64,000 nucleotides of DNA. It comes from Azorhizobium caulinodans ORS 571. Its GTDB lineage: Bacteria; Pseudomonadota; Alphaproteobacteria; Rhizobiales; Xanthobacteraceae. The translations under genes were made by a program, and so were the position numbers. Position 1 is the first letter of the stretch; each line of letters begins with the position of its first letter. The stretch spans positions 1,183,501 to 1,247,500 of the forward strand of contig NC_009937.1 in NCBI RefSeq assembly GCF_000010525.1, in the 5' to 3' direction. Below, one piece after another: positions 1-9,032 of this stretch. The notes beneath the pieces were generated by a model. That model was given only the letters and a program-made list of their open reading frames with translations. It made no database searches and was not told where the DNA came from.

Positions 1-42
1 GCCAAGCCCGCCGATGTGAAGGTGGTGCTCGAGCCCGCCTGA
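1..42 (+). CDS. 3' end of a truncated upstream gene
   Basis: Only the last 13 codons (AKPADVKVVLEPA) and a TGA stop at 40-42 lie in the window. The frame is open from base 1 and codon use matches neighbouring genes. It converges on the molbindin gene with a 13-base gap. Too little is present to name a product. Confidence 0.5.
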   Translation, partial: AKPADVKVVLEPA

Positions 43-55
43 GGACGGGCAGGGC

Positions 56-262
56 CTACTTGCCGACGAGAATGCTGGAGGATTTGATGATGGCGACCAC
101 GTCGTCGCCCACCTTCAGGTCCAGTTCCCGCACCGCGTCATCGGTGATGTGCGAAACGAGGACATTGCCGTTGCCGATGTCGATGGTCACCTTGCCGGAG
201 ATCGGCCCGTGGTCCACCGAGACCACCTTGCCCTTGATCTGATTGCGCGCGCTGATCTTCAT
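56..262 (-). CDS. mop: Molbindin (Mop/TOBE-domain molybdate-binding protein)
   Basis: A 68-residue protein that is a single TOBE/Mop domain. It begins MKISARNQIKGKV, continues with a GPISGKVTIDIGNG stretch and ends with VGDDVVAIIKSSSILVGK, the usual Mop signature. Free-standing molbindins form hexamers in the cytoplasm that store or buffer molybdate or tungstate. Length is normal for a one-domain molbindin. No mod transporter gene is visible alongside, so its partner genes must be elsewhere. The ATG at 262 follows a purine-rich AGGGGGC. The upstream strip to 352 holds a short CCCCC/GGGGG hairpin and an AT-rich patch that may be the promoter. Confidence 0.88.
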   Translation of the reverse strand: MKISARNQIKGKVVSVDHGPISGKVTIDIGNGNVLVSHITDDAVRELDLKVGDDVVAIIKSSSILVGK

Positions 263-351
263 CGCTGCCCCCTGTTTGGGGGAAAGATATATTCAGCGGG
301 GAATAGGAGGCAGCCGCCAAAGTGTCGCGCGGCCAGCCAGTGCCGTCCTTA

Positions 352-1227
352 TCAAGCGCTGGCGGGCTTGCGGCCGATGATGGCGAAGCGCAGGCGCGAG
401 GACACGAAGTCGATCACCGCCACGGTGATCAGGATCATGATGATGATCACGCACACCTGGCTCATTTCCAGCGTGCGGATCAGCTCCGTGAGATAGCCGC
501 CGATGCCGCCCGCCCCGACGATGCCGATGATGGTGGCCGAGCGGGTGTTGGATTCGAAGAAATAGAGGATCTGGCTGGCGATCACCGGCAGGATCTGCGG
601 CACCAGCGCGAAGCGCACGCGGTGGAGCCCGCTGCCGCCCGAGGCGAGCACGCCCTCCACCGGTTTGCGGTCCGCCGCCTCGATGGCCTCCGAGAACAGC
701 TTGCCGAAGGCGCCGAAATCCGCGCAGGCGATGGCGAGCGCGCCGGCGAAGGGGCCGAGACCCACCACATTGATCCACATGAGTGCCCAGATGAGCGTGT
801 CCACCGAGCGCGAGACATCGAACACCCGACGCAGCGAGAAGTGGACGAAGATGTTCGGCACCACGTTCTTGGCCGCGAGGAAGGCCACCGGGAAGGCGAC
901 GAGGGCGGCGGTGAGGGTGCCCAGGAAGGCGATGGCCAGCGTCTCGCCAAGCGCCTTCATGAAGGCCGGCAGGCGGCCGTGCGCATCGGGCGGGAACAGC
1001 AGCGAGAAGAAGAGGCCGAGGCGGCTCAGCCCCTGCCAGATGCGCTGGGGCGAGAAGTCCAGCGCCCAGAGCGCGAAGAGCGCGATGCCGACGATGATGC
1101 CGATGAAGGCTGCCGTCTTCAGTCGCCGCGCGGGATGGGCTCGGAAGGCGTCCGGATAGCGCGCGCGCATGGCCGCGACATCGGTTTCAAGCACCGGGCG
1201 CGGCGCGGTGGGGGAGGTGGCGGTCAC
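352..1227 (-). CDS. phnE: Phosphonate ABC transporter permease PhnE (second subunit)
   Basis: Inner-membrane permease of a PhnCDE importer for phosphonates or phosphite. The 291-residue protein has hydrophobic segments near residues 20-45, 85-115 and 130-150 and at the C-terminus, and carries the EAA-type loop GGSGLHRVRFALVPQILP that contacts the ATPase. The start is taken as GTG at 1227 because it overlaps the TGA of the upstream permease (GTGA), implying translational coupling; the open frame itself extends further upstream but only in the shadow of the other permease. The C-terminal VGAGGIGGYLTELIRTLEMSQ matches the PhnE family. Confidence 0.9.
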   Translation of the reverse strand: MTATSPTAPRPVLETDVAAMRARYPDAFRAHPARRLKTAAFIGIIVGIALFALWALDFSPQRIWQGLSRLGLFFSLLFPPDAHGRLPAFMKALGETLAIAFLGTLTAALVAFPVAFLAAKNVVPNIFVHFSLRRVFDVSRSVDTLIWALMWINVVGLGPFAGALAIACADFGAFGKLFSEAIEAADRKPVEGVLASGGSGLHRVRFALVPQILPVIASQILYFFESNTRSATIIGIVGAGGIGGYLTELIRTLEMSQVCVIIIMILITVAVIDFVSSRLRFAIIGRKPASA

Positions 1228-2105
1228 TGGCGCTGATCCTGAAAGAGCAGGCGGTGGCGGATGCGCTCGGTGCCAAGGTCGATGAGGATCACCGTGGCGA
1301 TGATCATCAGCAGGATGGCGCTTACGTCCGTGTAGTAGAAATTGCGGATCGCGGTCAGGAATTCCTGGCCGATGCCGCCGGCACCCACGAAGCCCAGCAC
1401 GCCCGCGCCGCGCACGTTGATCTCGAAGCGCAGCAGGCCGTAGGAGGCGAAGTTCGAGAGCACCTGCGGCACCACGCCGAAGCGCACCCGCTGCACCCAT
1501 GTGGCGCCGGTGGCGGTGAGGCCCTCCACGGGCTTCATGTCGATATTCTCCACCACCTCGGCGAACAGCTTGCCCAGCGCGCCGGCGGTGTGGATGGAGA
1601 TGGCGAGCACGCCCGGCACCGGCCCGAGGCCGAAGGCGAAGACGAAGATCAGCGCGAACACCACGTCCGGGACGGTGCGGCAGAATTCGAGGAAGCGGCG
1701 GGTGAGGAAGATCACCGCCTTGTTGCGCACGAGGTTCGCGGAGGCGAGGAAGCACAGCACGAAGCCGCCGATGGCGCCGAACAGCGTGCCGAGATAGGCC
1801 ATCAGGATGGTCTCGCCCAGAAGGCGCGCCCAGTTCTTCAGGTCCCAGTACCATGCGACGATATCCGCCCGCGGGGTCTCGGCGGAAATGGTCGGGATGG
1901 TCTTGGCGAGATAATCGGTGAAGTGCGCAATGTCCTTCAGGGCGCCCGGTTTCACCTCGGCGAACCATGCGGCGAGGAGAGCGAGCGCGGCCACCACCAC
2001 GGCAACCAGAAGACTGCGCAGGCGGGCCTTCGCCGTCGCGGCGTCATAGGCGGCAGCGAGAGCCGCTGCCTGGGCCGGCGGCAGGCTGGGAACGGTGGCG
2101 GACAT
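1224..2105 (-). CDS. phnE: Phosphonate ABC transporter permease PhnE (first subunit)
   Basis: First of two PhnE-type permeases, 293 residues from the ATG at 2105; an in-frame GTG at 2156 is a less likely start. It carries the ABC permease loop GATWVQRVRFGVVPQVL and the terminal VGAGGIGQEFLTAIRNFYY typical of PhnE. Paired, non-identical phnE genes are common in rhizobial phn transporters and probably form a heterodimer. The order phnC-phnD-phnE-phnE with short gaps indicates one operon read on the minus strand. No C-P lyase or phosphonatase genes lie beside it, so the imported compound must be used by enzymes encoded elsewhere. Confidence 0.9.
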   Translation of the reverse strand: MSATVPSLPPAQAAALAAAYDAATAKARLRSLLVAVVVAALALLAAWFAEVKPGALKDIAHFTDYLAKTIPTISAETPRADIVAWYWDLKNWARLLGETILMAYLGTLFGAIGGFVLCFLASANLVRNKAVIFLTRRFLEFCRTVPDVVFALIFVFAFGLGPVPGVLAISIHTAGALGKLFAEVVENIDMKPVEGLTATGATWVQRVRFGVVPQVLSNFASYGLLRFEINVRGAGVLGFVGAGGIGQEFLTAIRNFYYTDVSAILLMIIATVILIDLGTERIRHRLLFQDQRQ

Positions 2106-2183
2106 GGGCGTGCCTGACGGGAGCGGTCGGTCGAGATACGAAAACGGCGGGGGCACGCGGCCCCCGCCGTGATCAGCGAACGA

Positions 2184-3113
2184 TCAGGAGCGCTTCCGCT
2201 GATCGTCGTTGTACTTCACCATGCCGATGATGCCGTCATAGTCCTTGGCCGAGATCGGCGCGAACTCGATGTCCTTGCCGCCGGAGAGCTTGTCGAAGGC
2301 GGCCTTGTCCTTCTTCGGGGCGTCGAGGAAGGCCTGCTTGATCTTGGCCTTCAGGTCGGCGGGAAGGGAATCGAGCACCGCGAACGGGCCCTCGGGCAGG
2401 AAGTCCGACTTGAAGACGATGCGGAAGTCCTTTTCCGTCAGCGGCTTGCCGTCGGCGGTCTTGAGCAGGCCGCGGTTCATCAGGCGGATCAGGTAGTTGT
2501 CGGTCTCGGAGTTCCAGGCGTTGGCGGCGGCGTCCGCCGTGCCCTGGGCCACCGCGAGGACGGCATTGTCGTGGCTGCCGGCATAGACCGACTTGCCGAA
2601 GAAGCTGTCCACCGAGGCGCCTTCCTTGTTCAGGAAATAGCGGGGAGCCTGGTTGCCCGAGGTGGAGTTGGGATCGACGAGGGCGATGGTCTTGCCCTTG
2701 AGATCCTTCAGCTCCTTGTACGGGCTGTCCGCGCGCACCCAGATCACCGAATAATAGCCGGTGAGGCCGGTGTTGTGGCGCTGCACCACCAGCGGGTCGA
2801 TCTTCACGCCGGTGATGACGGCGCGGGCGTAGGAGGCCGGGCCGTAGAAGGCGATCTGGGCGCTGCCGGTACGCTGGGCCTCAATGACGGCCGCATAGTC
2901 ATTGGCGATGCGCAGCTTCACCGGCACGCCGATCTCCTTGGAGAGATATTCGGCGAAGGGGGTGTAGATGTCGGTGGTGGCGGAGGCGTTCTCGGCCGGG
3001 ATCACCGCGAAGGTGAGCTCGGGATACTGCTTCTTCCACTCCTGCGCGCCGGCGGCGCTGGTGGTCAGGGTGAGCGCGGCGGCGGCCGCGATCAGGCTGC
3101 GACGGGTGATCAT
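2184..3113 (-). CDS. phnD: Phosphonate/phosphite-binding protein PhnD
   Basis: Periplasmic substrate-binding protein of the phn importer, 309 residues. The N-terminus MITRRSLIAAAAALTLTTS followed by AGA is a signal peptide with a twin-arginine look. The mature part has the PhnD hallmarks: FAVIPAENA near the start, YTPFAEYLSKEIG, and the ligand-pocket stretch DPNSTSGNQAPRYFL followed by YAGSHDNAVLAVAQG. The start at 3113 is preferred over ATGs further upstream because the ribosome site AAGGAG (3120-3125) sits six bases before it. It lies between the ATPase and permease genes of the same operon. Confidence 0.93.
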   Translation of the reverse strand: MITRRSLIAAAAALTLTTSAAGAQEWKKQYPELTFAVIPAENASATTDIYTPFAEYLSKEIGVPVKLRIANDYAAVIEAQRTGSAQIAFYGPASYARAVITGVKIDPLVVQRHNTGLTGYYSVIWVRADSPYKELKDLKGKTIALVDPNSTSGNQAPRYFLNKEGASVDSFFGKSVYAGSHDNAVLAVAQGTADAAANAWNSETDNYLIRLMNRGLLKTADGKPLTEKDFRIVFKSDFLPEGPFAVLDSLPADLKAKIKQAFLDAPKKDKAAFDKLSGGKDIEFAPISAKDYDGIIGMVKYNDDQRKRS

Positions 3114-3236
3114 GGTCATCTCCTTGAGCAAAGGCATGAGCAGGCAGAACCGCGCGCGGCCGGAGCCGGAAGGCTGCGACGCACGGGCGGAGAAGCTTGC
3201 GGGTACGCACGCGCCCGGCCAGGCGGCCGGACCGGA

Positions 3237-4061
<825 letters not shown>

Positions 4062-4579
4062 GGAGCCGCTCCGATGAGGATAGTGACTTCCCCATTAGCG
4101 GCGGCGCGCAACAATCATGTGACGGTCACGACCCCTTGCAGCCTCTTGGGTCGGCTCAGCATGTGCGGAGGGAAAGGCGTGTCGTGTGGCGGGTGTGTGT
4201 CACAGACGGGCAGCGCATCGGGCGGCTGAAAAGGAAGCGGCGCCGGAGAGGAACGGCTCTCCGGCGCCGCGGGGTCTGGTCCCATCCGCGTGTTCTGAGT
4301 CTTTTTCGCGGCCCGCTGCCTTCGGTGCCTGCGCCCCGGGCGCGTCATCCTCGTGGTGCGGACACGAAGGCGCATTCATCCGGAACGAAGACGCTCTGGT
4401 TCTCCGCTCGGCAACGGAACAAGGGCGACCTCCCGAGGCAAGCGTAGCAAAGAACCGAGGCGCGGCAACAACTATCGATGCTGCGCCGCGCCCTGTCGGC
4501 GGGTGCGGCGCGGCATGTCCCCACGGTCGCTGGATTTTCCGGAACGTGGCAAGATTTCCCCAACGGAACGCGGTGCGGT
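4062..4579. other. Intergenic region between phnC and the amidase gene
   Basis: No convincing gene is seen in these 518 bases. The part next to phnC holds an 11-base palindrome GTGACGGTCAC (4119-4129), a candidate operator or Pho-like site for the phn operon. The middle holds a strong hairpin (4237-4270, listed separately). The remainder up to the amidase stop is featureless GC-rich sequence with overlapping unlikely frames on both strands. Confidence 0.5.
4237..4270 (-). terminator. Likely intrinsic terminator downstream of the amidase gene
   Basis: A perfect 14-bp inverted repeat (left arm GCGGCGCCGGAGAG) with a six-base loop. Read on the minus strand it is followed by TTCCTTTTC, a moderate U-tract. 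It lies about 310 bases beyond the amidase stop, the only minus-strand gene that could feed it, so a long 3' untranslated end is implied. Confidence 0.55.
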
Positions 4580-5836
4580 TCAGCGTGCCGCGAGCGCCCG
4601 CTCCAGGAAGGCGGCTGCGGCCAGCGTGCGGCGGTCGCGGCCGAAGCGGCCCACCACCTGCACGCCCACCGGCAGGCCGCTGGGGCCGAGGAGGCCGGGC
4701 ACGCTGACGCAGGGCGTGCCCATCAGCGTCCACAGGCGGTTGAACATGGCCGATCCGGTGGTGGCAAAACCCTCCGGTGCCTCGCCGGGTGCCGCGAAGG
4801 TGAGCAAGGCGTCACAATCGGCGAACAGGTCGCCGAGGCGCTGGCGCGCGCGCTTGGCGGTGCGGCGCGCCTCGTCATAAGCATCCGGCGTGATGGCGGC
4901 TGCCGCCTCCAGATGCCCGCGCAGCAGCGGAGACAGGAGGCCGTTGTCATATTCGTCGGCGAGCGCGTGCCAGCCTTCATAGTCCTGGATGACAGGGTGA
5001 ATGGCGTCGGCCGCCTCGATCTCCTCGGGCAGCGCGATCTCGCGCACGTCGGCGCCAGCCTTGGCGAGGGCCGCAATGGCGCTGTCGAGGGCGGCGTGGG
5101 ATGCGGCATCCGCCAGATGCGCACGGGCGGTGCGCACCACGGCGAATCGCGCCGGTCCGATGTCGGCATCCGCCAGATCGAGGTCGCGCCCGGTGATGGC
5201 GGCGGCCCCGTAGGCGACGTCCGCCACCCGCGCGCCGAACAGGCCGATGGTGTCGAGATGCCAGGAGAAGACCTTCATGCCCACGGTGGGGATGAGGCGG
5301 AACGTGGGCTTGTAGCCCGTGACGCCGCAGAACGAGGCGGGCCGCAGCACGGAGCCGCCGGTCTGTGTGCCGAGCGCCAGCGGCAGCATGCCCGCCGCCA
5401 CAGCCGCCGCCGAGCCCGCCGAGGAGCCGCCGGGCGTGTGGGTGAGCCGGCGCGGGTTCTTGGTGATGGAGGGCCGCAGGAAGGCGAGCTCGGTGGTGAC
5501 GGTCTTGCCGGGAATGATCCCGCCCGCGCGCTTCACCTGCCGCACCACGGCGGCGTCCGTGCGCGGCTGGTTGCCGGCGAAGGCCTCCGTGCCATAGGCG
5601 GTCGGCAGGTCGGCGGTGTCGATCACGTCCTTGATGCCCACCGGCAGGCCGGCGAGGGGCGTGCGAGCGAGCCCCGGCGCCTCGGCGGCGGTGCGTGCGC
5701 GGTCGAGGTCGAGGGCGGCGAAGGCGTGCACGTCCGCTTCCTGCTCGGCGATGGCGACGGCACAGAGCTCCAGCACGTCGCGGGGCGTCAGGCGTTCAGC
5801 GCGGATGTCTTCAAACAGGTTGCGGGCGAGCAGCAT
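4580..5836 (-). CDS. Amidase signature family protein
   Basis: A 418-residue cytoplasmic amidohydrolase with the Ser-cisSer-Lys triad of the amidase signature family: Lys69 in GLPVGIKD, the cis-serine in TPGGSSAGSAAA (about 136-143) and nucleophile Ser162 in GTQTGGSVLRP. The family consensus GTDTGGS has Gln in place of Asp here. Such enzymes cleave carboxamides to acid and ammonia; the substrate cannot be told. It is not GatA in context, because no gatC or gatB is adjacent and the central part is shorter. Transcribed alone on the minus strand, with a 98-base gap from the deacetylase gene upstream. Confidence 0.85.
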   Translation of the reverse strand: MLLARNLFEDIRAERLTPRDVLELCAVAIAEQEADVHAFAALDLDRARTAAEAPGLARTPLAGLPVGIKDVIDTADLPTAYGTEAFAGNQPRTDAAVVRQVKRAGGIIPGKTVTTELAFLRPSITKNPRRLTHTPGGSSAGSAAAVAAGMLPLALGTQTGGSVLRPASFCGVTGYKPTFRLIPTVGMKVFSWHLDTIGLFGARVADVAYGAAAITGRDLDLADADIGPARFAVVRTARAHLADAASHAALDSAIAALAKAGADVREIALPEEIEAADAIHPVIQDYEGWHALADEYDNGLLSPLLRGHLEAAAAITPDAYDEARRTAKRARQRLGDLFADCDALLTFAAPGEAPEGFATTGSAMFNRLWTLMGTPCVSVPGLLGPSGLPVGVQVVGRFGRDRRTLAAAAFLERALAAR

Positions 5837-5934
5837 GGCGGACGGTCCTCTGGCGGTCGGGGCGTCCGGCCCGGCGGCCGGAATCGCGCTCTCGGCTGAT
5901 AGTCATAGCGAACGATCGATCTGACCGCTCGCCC

Positions 5935-6897
5935 CTACTGCGTCGGCAGGATGCGGCGGCCGGCGCGTGCGGCATCGTCATAGACCTTGGTGTCGCCGGG
6001 GCGCTCGGAATAGCAGGTGGCGGCGATCACCGGCGTGCCGGCGGCGATGAGCTGGCTCACGGTGGCGAACTGGTACCCCTTGGCCTTGAGCGCCGGAATG
6101 AGGATGCGCAGGGCTTCCGCCGTGTGCTTGCCGCGCCCGTTGGCGTGCATGAGCACGATGGAGCCGGGCTTGATGGCTTTGAGCATGGCCTCGGCCATGA
6201 ATTTCGCGCCGAGGAAGGCGGGGTCGCCGGAATCCACGTCCCACTGGATGGCCAGATGGCCGGTCTCGTTCACATAGGCCATGGAATCGGCGGAGCACGA
6301 GCCATAGGGAAAGCGGAAGAGGGTGGTGCGCTCCGGCACATCCGCGACGTTGCAGCCGGCGGCCTGCGCCCCCGCGCGGCGGGCGGCGATGGCCATGTCG
6401 GCATCATCCACCTGCCGCTGCATGGTGGTGCCGGTGGTCACCGTCATGTTGGCGTGGGACCAGGTGTGGTTGCCCACTTCGAACAGCGGATCGGCGATGA
6501 TCTGGGACGCCCGCTCGGGATGGCTCACCGCCCATTTGCCGCCGGCGAAGAACGTGGCTTGGACGTTCTGGTCGCGCAGATAATCCACCAGCGCGCCGTC
6601 ATAGCCGGAGACCTCGCTGGAGGCCTCGCACAGGTCGAAGGTGAGGGCTACCATCTTCACGCCCGCCGGCAGGTTCACCCGCCGGATGGAACCGGCCAGC
6701 GCCCCTGCCACCGGCCGCACGGGCGGCAGGAGACGCTCGGCCAGCGTGTTGCCGCTGGAGGTGTGGGGCTGGACCTTCTCCTCGCCCGGCACGGCCTTGA
6801 GGGCCGAAGGCGCATAGCAGGCGGGCGCGGCCACGGCGGCACCGGCAGCGAGGCAGAGGGGAAGGGCGAGGAGAAGGGAGGAAGAGAGACGGGGCAC
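5935..6897 (-). CDS. Secreted polysaccharide deacetylase (NodB-homology domain)
   Basis: A 320-residue protein with a hydrophobic signal peptide (about 1-23, ending AVAAPA) and a NodB/CE4 domain from about residue 82. Motif 1 reads LTFDLCEA, keeping the catalytic Asp88 but with Leu where TFDD has the second, metal-binding Asp. Motif 2 is NHTWSH with His144 and His148, and RFPYG and a late IVLMHAN are also present. CE4 enzymes remove acetyl groups from chitin-like or peptidoglycan sugars; an envelope or exopolysaccharide role is likely. The start is GTG at 6897 with no strong ribosome site. It is divergent from the tetR-type gene. Confidence 0.85.
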   Translation of the reverse strand: MPRLSSSLLLALPLCLAAGAAVAAPACYAPSALKAVPGEEKVQPHTSSGNTLAERLLPPVRPVAGALAGSIRRVNLPAGVKMVALTFDLCEASSEVSGYDGALVDYLRDQNVQATFFAGGKWAVSHPERASQIIADPLFEVGNHTWSHANMTVTTGTTMQRQVDDADMAIAARRAGAQAAGCNVADVPERTTLFRFPYGSCSADSMAYVNETGHLAIQWDVDSGDPAFLGAKFMAEAMLKAIKPGSIVLMHANGRGKHTAEALRILIPALKAKGYQFATVSQLIAAGTPVIAATCYSERPGDTKVYDDAARAGRRILPTQ

Positions 6898-7064
6898 GGA
6901 TCACGACGCAGTCAGCGGAAGCTCGACCGGACGTTGCACGATGCGCCCATGGCGGCAAGGGTGACATGAAGGGCAGGATGTGAGTGCCGGGGACGCCCGG
7001 CGCGATCCCTGCTGCCGGTGCATGACGGCAACGAACCCGACCCTTGTCCCGTCACGCCCCTGTG

Positions 7065-7097
7065 GCACCCATGGCCGTTTGCGCTATGCATGGGTGC
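7065..7097. promoter_or_regulatory. Inverted repeat upstream of the TetR gene
   Basis: GCACCCAT (7065-7072) and ATGGGTGC (7090-7097) form an 8-bp inverted repeat 17 bases apart, directly abutting the tetR-type start codon. It could be an autoregulatory operator or an RNA hairpin masking initiation. Only the symmetry is seen. Confidence 0.3.
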
Positions 7098-7682
7098 ATG
7101 ACGGAGCGCACGCCCCCGCGCCGGGGCTATCATCACGGCAACCTCAAGGACGCGCTGCTGGACGCGGCGCGCGATCTGGTCGCGACCGAAGGTCCGGCGG
7201 GTGTGACGCTCGCGGAAGCCTCGCGCCGGGCCGGCGTTTCTCCTGCGGCGCCCTACCGGCATTTCAAGGACCGTGACGCGCTCATGGCCGCTCTGGCCGA
7301 GCGGGGCTTTGCGCAGTTCGCGGACGAGCTGGCGCAGGCATTCGGCGACGGCGCGCCGGACCCCGCGAGCGCCTTCCTGCGGGTGGGCGACGCCTATCTC
7401 GCCTTCGCCCGCCGGGAGCCGGGGCTCTACGGCGCCATGTTCACCGTCTGCCCTCCGGGGCGGGAGACGGCGCAGGGCGGACGGGCCTTCGCGCTTCTCG
7501 CGGCCTCCGCCGGTCAGGCGGCGGGTGTCGAGCGCCTGCCGCAAGGCGCCATCCTCTCCATCTGGGCGCTGGCCCATGGCGCCGCGACCCTTGCCGCGTC
7601 CGGCCATCTCGATGAGGCCGAAGCCCACGCCGCGCTGGTGGCGGGCGTCAGCGGCATTCTGAAGGGTGCCAGATCCGACTGA
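7098..7682 (+). CDS. TetR/AcrR family transcriptional regulator
   Basis: A 194-residue repressor with an N-terminal TetR helix-turn-helix: GYHHGNLKDALLDAARDL, then VTLAEASRRAGVSPAAPYRHF as the recognition helices (about 10-60). The C-terminal ligand domain resembles the WHG-type TetR group, with an aspecific hydrophobic pocket. The ATG at 7098 is chosen because the HTH follows at the usual distance; an upstream in-frame ATG at 7044 adds an unconserved extension. It lies just before a DUF2852-SDR pair whose promoter region contains a 21-base palindrome, the likely target. Confidence 0.88.
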   Translation: MTERTPPRRGYHHGNLKDALLDAARDLVATEGPAGVTLAEASRRAGVSPAAPYRHFKDRDALMAALAERGFAQFADELAQAFGDGAPDPASAFLRVGDAYLAFARREPGLYGAMFTVCPPGRETAQGGRAFALLAASAGQAAGVERLPQGAILSIWALAHGAATLAASGHLDEAEAHAALVAGVSGILKGARSD

Positions 7683-7718
7683 TCGCCATCCCACCTGGCC
7701 CTTGAATTGGTGAAGCGA

Positions 7719-7739
7719 AATGTTAATGTAAATAACATT
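7719..7739. promoter_or_regulatory. Candidate TetR operator ahead of the DUF2852-SDR genes
   Basis: Seven-base arms AATGTTA (7719-7725) and TAACATT (7733-7739) flank a seven-base AT-rich spacer, giving a 21-base palindrome in an otherwise GC-rich neighbourhood. It sits between the end of the TetR gene and the DUF2852 start at 7765, where an operator would act. Size and symmetry fit a TetR-family site. Confidence 0.5.
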
Positions 7740-7764
7740 CACATTTGACGCCTAAGGAGAGGTC

Positions 7765-8142
7765 ATGAGCAGATGCAGTTTCGCGCCGGACGCGTCGGAC
7801 TTCCGGTCGCGCTGGAAGGGCTGGGAGATCGCGGCGATGGTGGCCGGCTTCATCGTCTTCTGGCCGCTCGGCCTTGCGATGCTGCTTTACAAGAAGCTGC
7901 GCCGCCAAGGCGTGGAACGGCCGGCGGCCTTGCGTTTCGGCCCGCTTTCCCGCGATACCGGAAATGTCGCGTTCGAAGCCTATAAGGCGGATGAACTGCG
8001 CCGCCTTGAGGAAGAGCGGCGCCAGCTTGCGGCAGAGCAGGGGGCGTTCGAGGATTTCCTCTACGACCTCAAGCGGGCCAAGGACCGGGAGGAATTCGAT
8101 GCCTTCATCGCAAGGCGGGCGGCGCGGCGCAGCGACGGCTGA
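7765..8142 (+). CDS. DUF2852 membrane protein
   Basis: A 125-residue protein of the alphaproteobacterial DUF2852 family. One hydrophobic segment (WEIAAMVAGFIVFWPLGLAMLLY, about 19-41) is followed by a cytoplasmic helical tail with heavy Glu/Arg content and the conserved end DRAKDREEFDAF-like pattern (KRAKDREEFDAFIA here). Function is unknown. The ATG at 7765 follows AAGGAGAGG. The SDR gene overlaps its last 44 bases, so the two are co-transcribed and probably coupled. Regulation by the upstream TetR is suggested by the palindrome at 7719-7739. Confidence 0.85.
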   Translation: MSRCSFAPDASDFRSRWKGWEIAAMVAGFIVFWPLGLAMLLYKKLRRQGVERPAALRFGPLSRDTGNVAFEAYKADELRRLEEERRQLAAEQGAFEDFLYDLKRAKDREEFDAFIARRAARRSDG

Positions 8143-8926
8143 CAGCCGCCCCTGCGCCCTGGTCACCGGCGCCAGCACCGGCATCGGCTTCGAGCTGGCG
8201 CGGCTGCTGGCGCGGGACGGCTACCGGCTGCTGCTCGTCTCGCGCGATCCCTCGCGGCTGGAGGATGCCGCCGCCAAGCTCCGCGCGGAGTGGCCGGATG
8301 TCGCGCTGGAATTGCGCGCGGTGGATCTCGCCGATGCCGATGGCATGGACGAGTTGTGCGAATACGCCGCGCATGTTGCGCCCGACATTCTCGTCAACAA
8401 TGCGGGCTTCGGCGGTTATGGCCCCTTCGTCGAGAGCCGCCCCTCCGACGAGGTGGCGATGATCGCCACCAATGTGACCGCGCTCACCATGCTCGCCAAG
8501 GCGGTGCTGCCCGGCATGCTGAAACGCAAGGCGGGCCGCATCCTCAATGTGGGGTCAACGGCGAGCTTTGCGCCGGGACCGTTCGCGGCGGTCTATGCCG
8601 CCACGAAGGCCTATGTGCTGAGCCTGTCCGAGGCGCTGGCCGAAGAGGTCAGCGGCAGCGGCGTCACCGTCACCTGCCTGTGTCCCGGCCCCACGGAGAC
8701 CGGCTTTGCCCGCCGCGCCAGCATGAGCAGCACCCGCGTCTTCAAGGGGCCGGTGGCCGATGCCGCAGGCGTCGCCCGCACTGGCTATGAGGCGATGATG
8801 GCCGGGCGCCGCCTTGCGGTGCCGGGGCCGGTGAACAAGCTGCTCGTCTTCGCCATCCGTTTGGTCCCGCGCCGCGTCGTCGCCTTCATTTCCCGACGGG
8901 AACTCTCTCCCGTGCCGCCCGCCTGA
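8099..8926 (+). CDS. Short-chain dehydrogenase/reductase
   Basis: A 275-residue classical SDR. Visible are the NAD(P) motif TGASTGIG (about 23-30), the NNAG motif in DILVNNAGFGGYG, the catalytic serine in VGSTASFAPGP and the YxxxK pair in YAATKAY. The C-terminal part after PGPTETGF resembles the DltE/YqjQ-type oxidoreductases of short-chain type. It catalyses NAD(P)-linked oxidation or reduction of an unidentified carbonyl or alcohol. The ATG at 8099 has GGGAGGA five bases upstream and lies inside the end of the DUF2852 gene. Confidence 0.87.
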   Translation: MPSSQGGRRGAATADSRPCALVTGASTGIGFELARLLARDGYRLLLVSRDPSRLEDAAAKLRAEWPDVALELRAVDLADADGMDELCEYAAHVAPDILVNNAGFGGYGPFVESRPSDEVAMIATNVTALTMLAKAVLPGMLKRKAGRILNVGSTASFAPGPFAAVYAATKAYVLSLSEALAEEVSGSGVTVTCLCPGPTETGFARRASMSSTRVFKGPVADAAGVARTGYEAMMAGRRLAVPGPVNKLLVFAIRLVPRRVVAFISRRELSPVPPA

Positions 8927-9032
8927 CCGGTCCATCAGGAAAAGCGCTGCCCGCCATCAGCAGATTCCATTTGTGCCGGCTGCTGTGACGCGCTAACCGG
9001 CGCGGCAGAGTTCCCCTCCGCGTGGCCGCACC

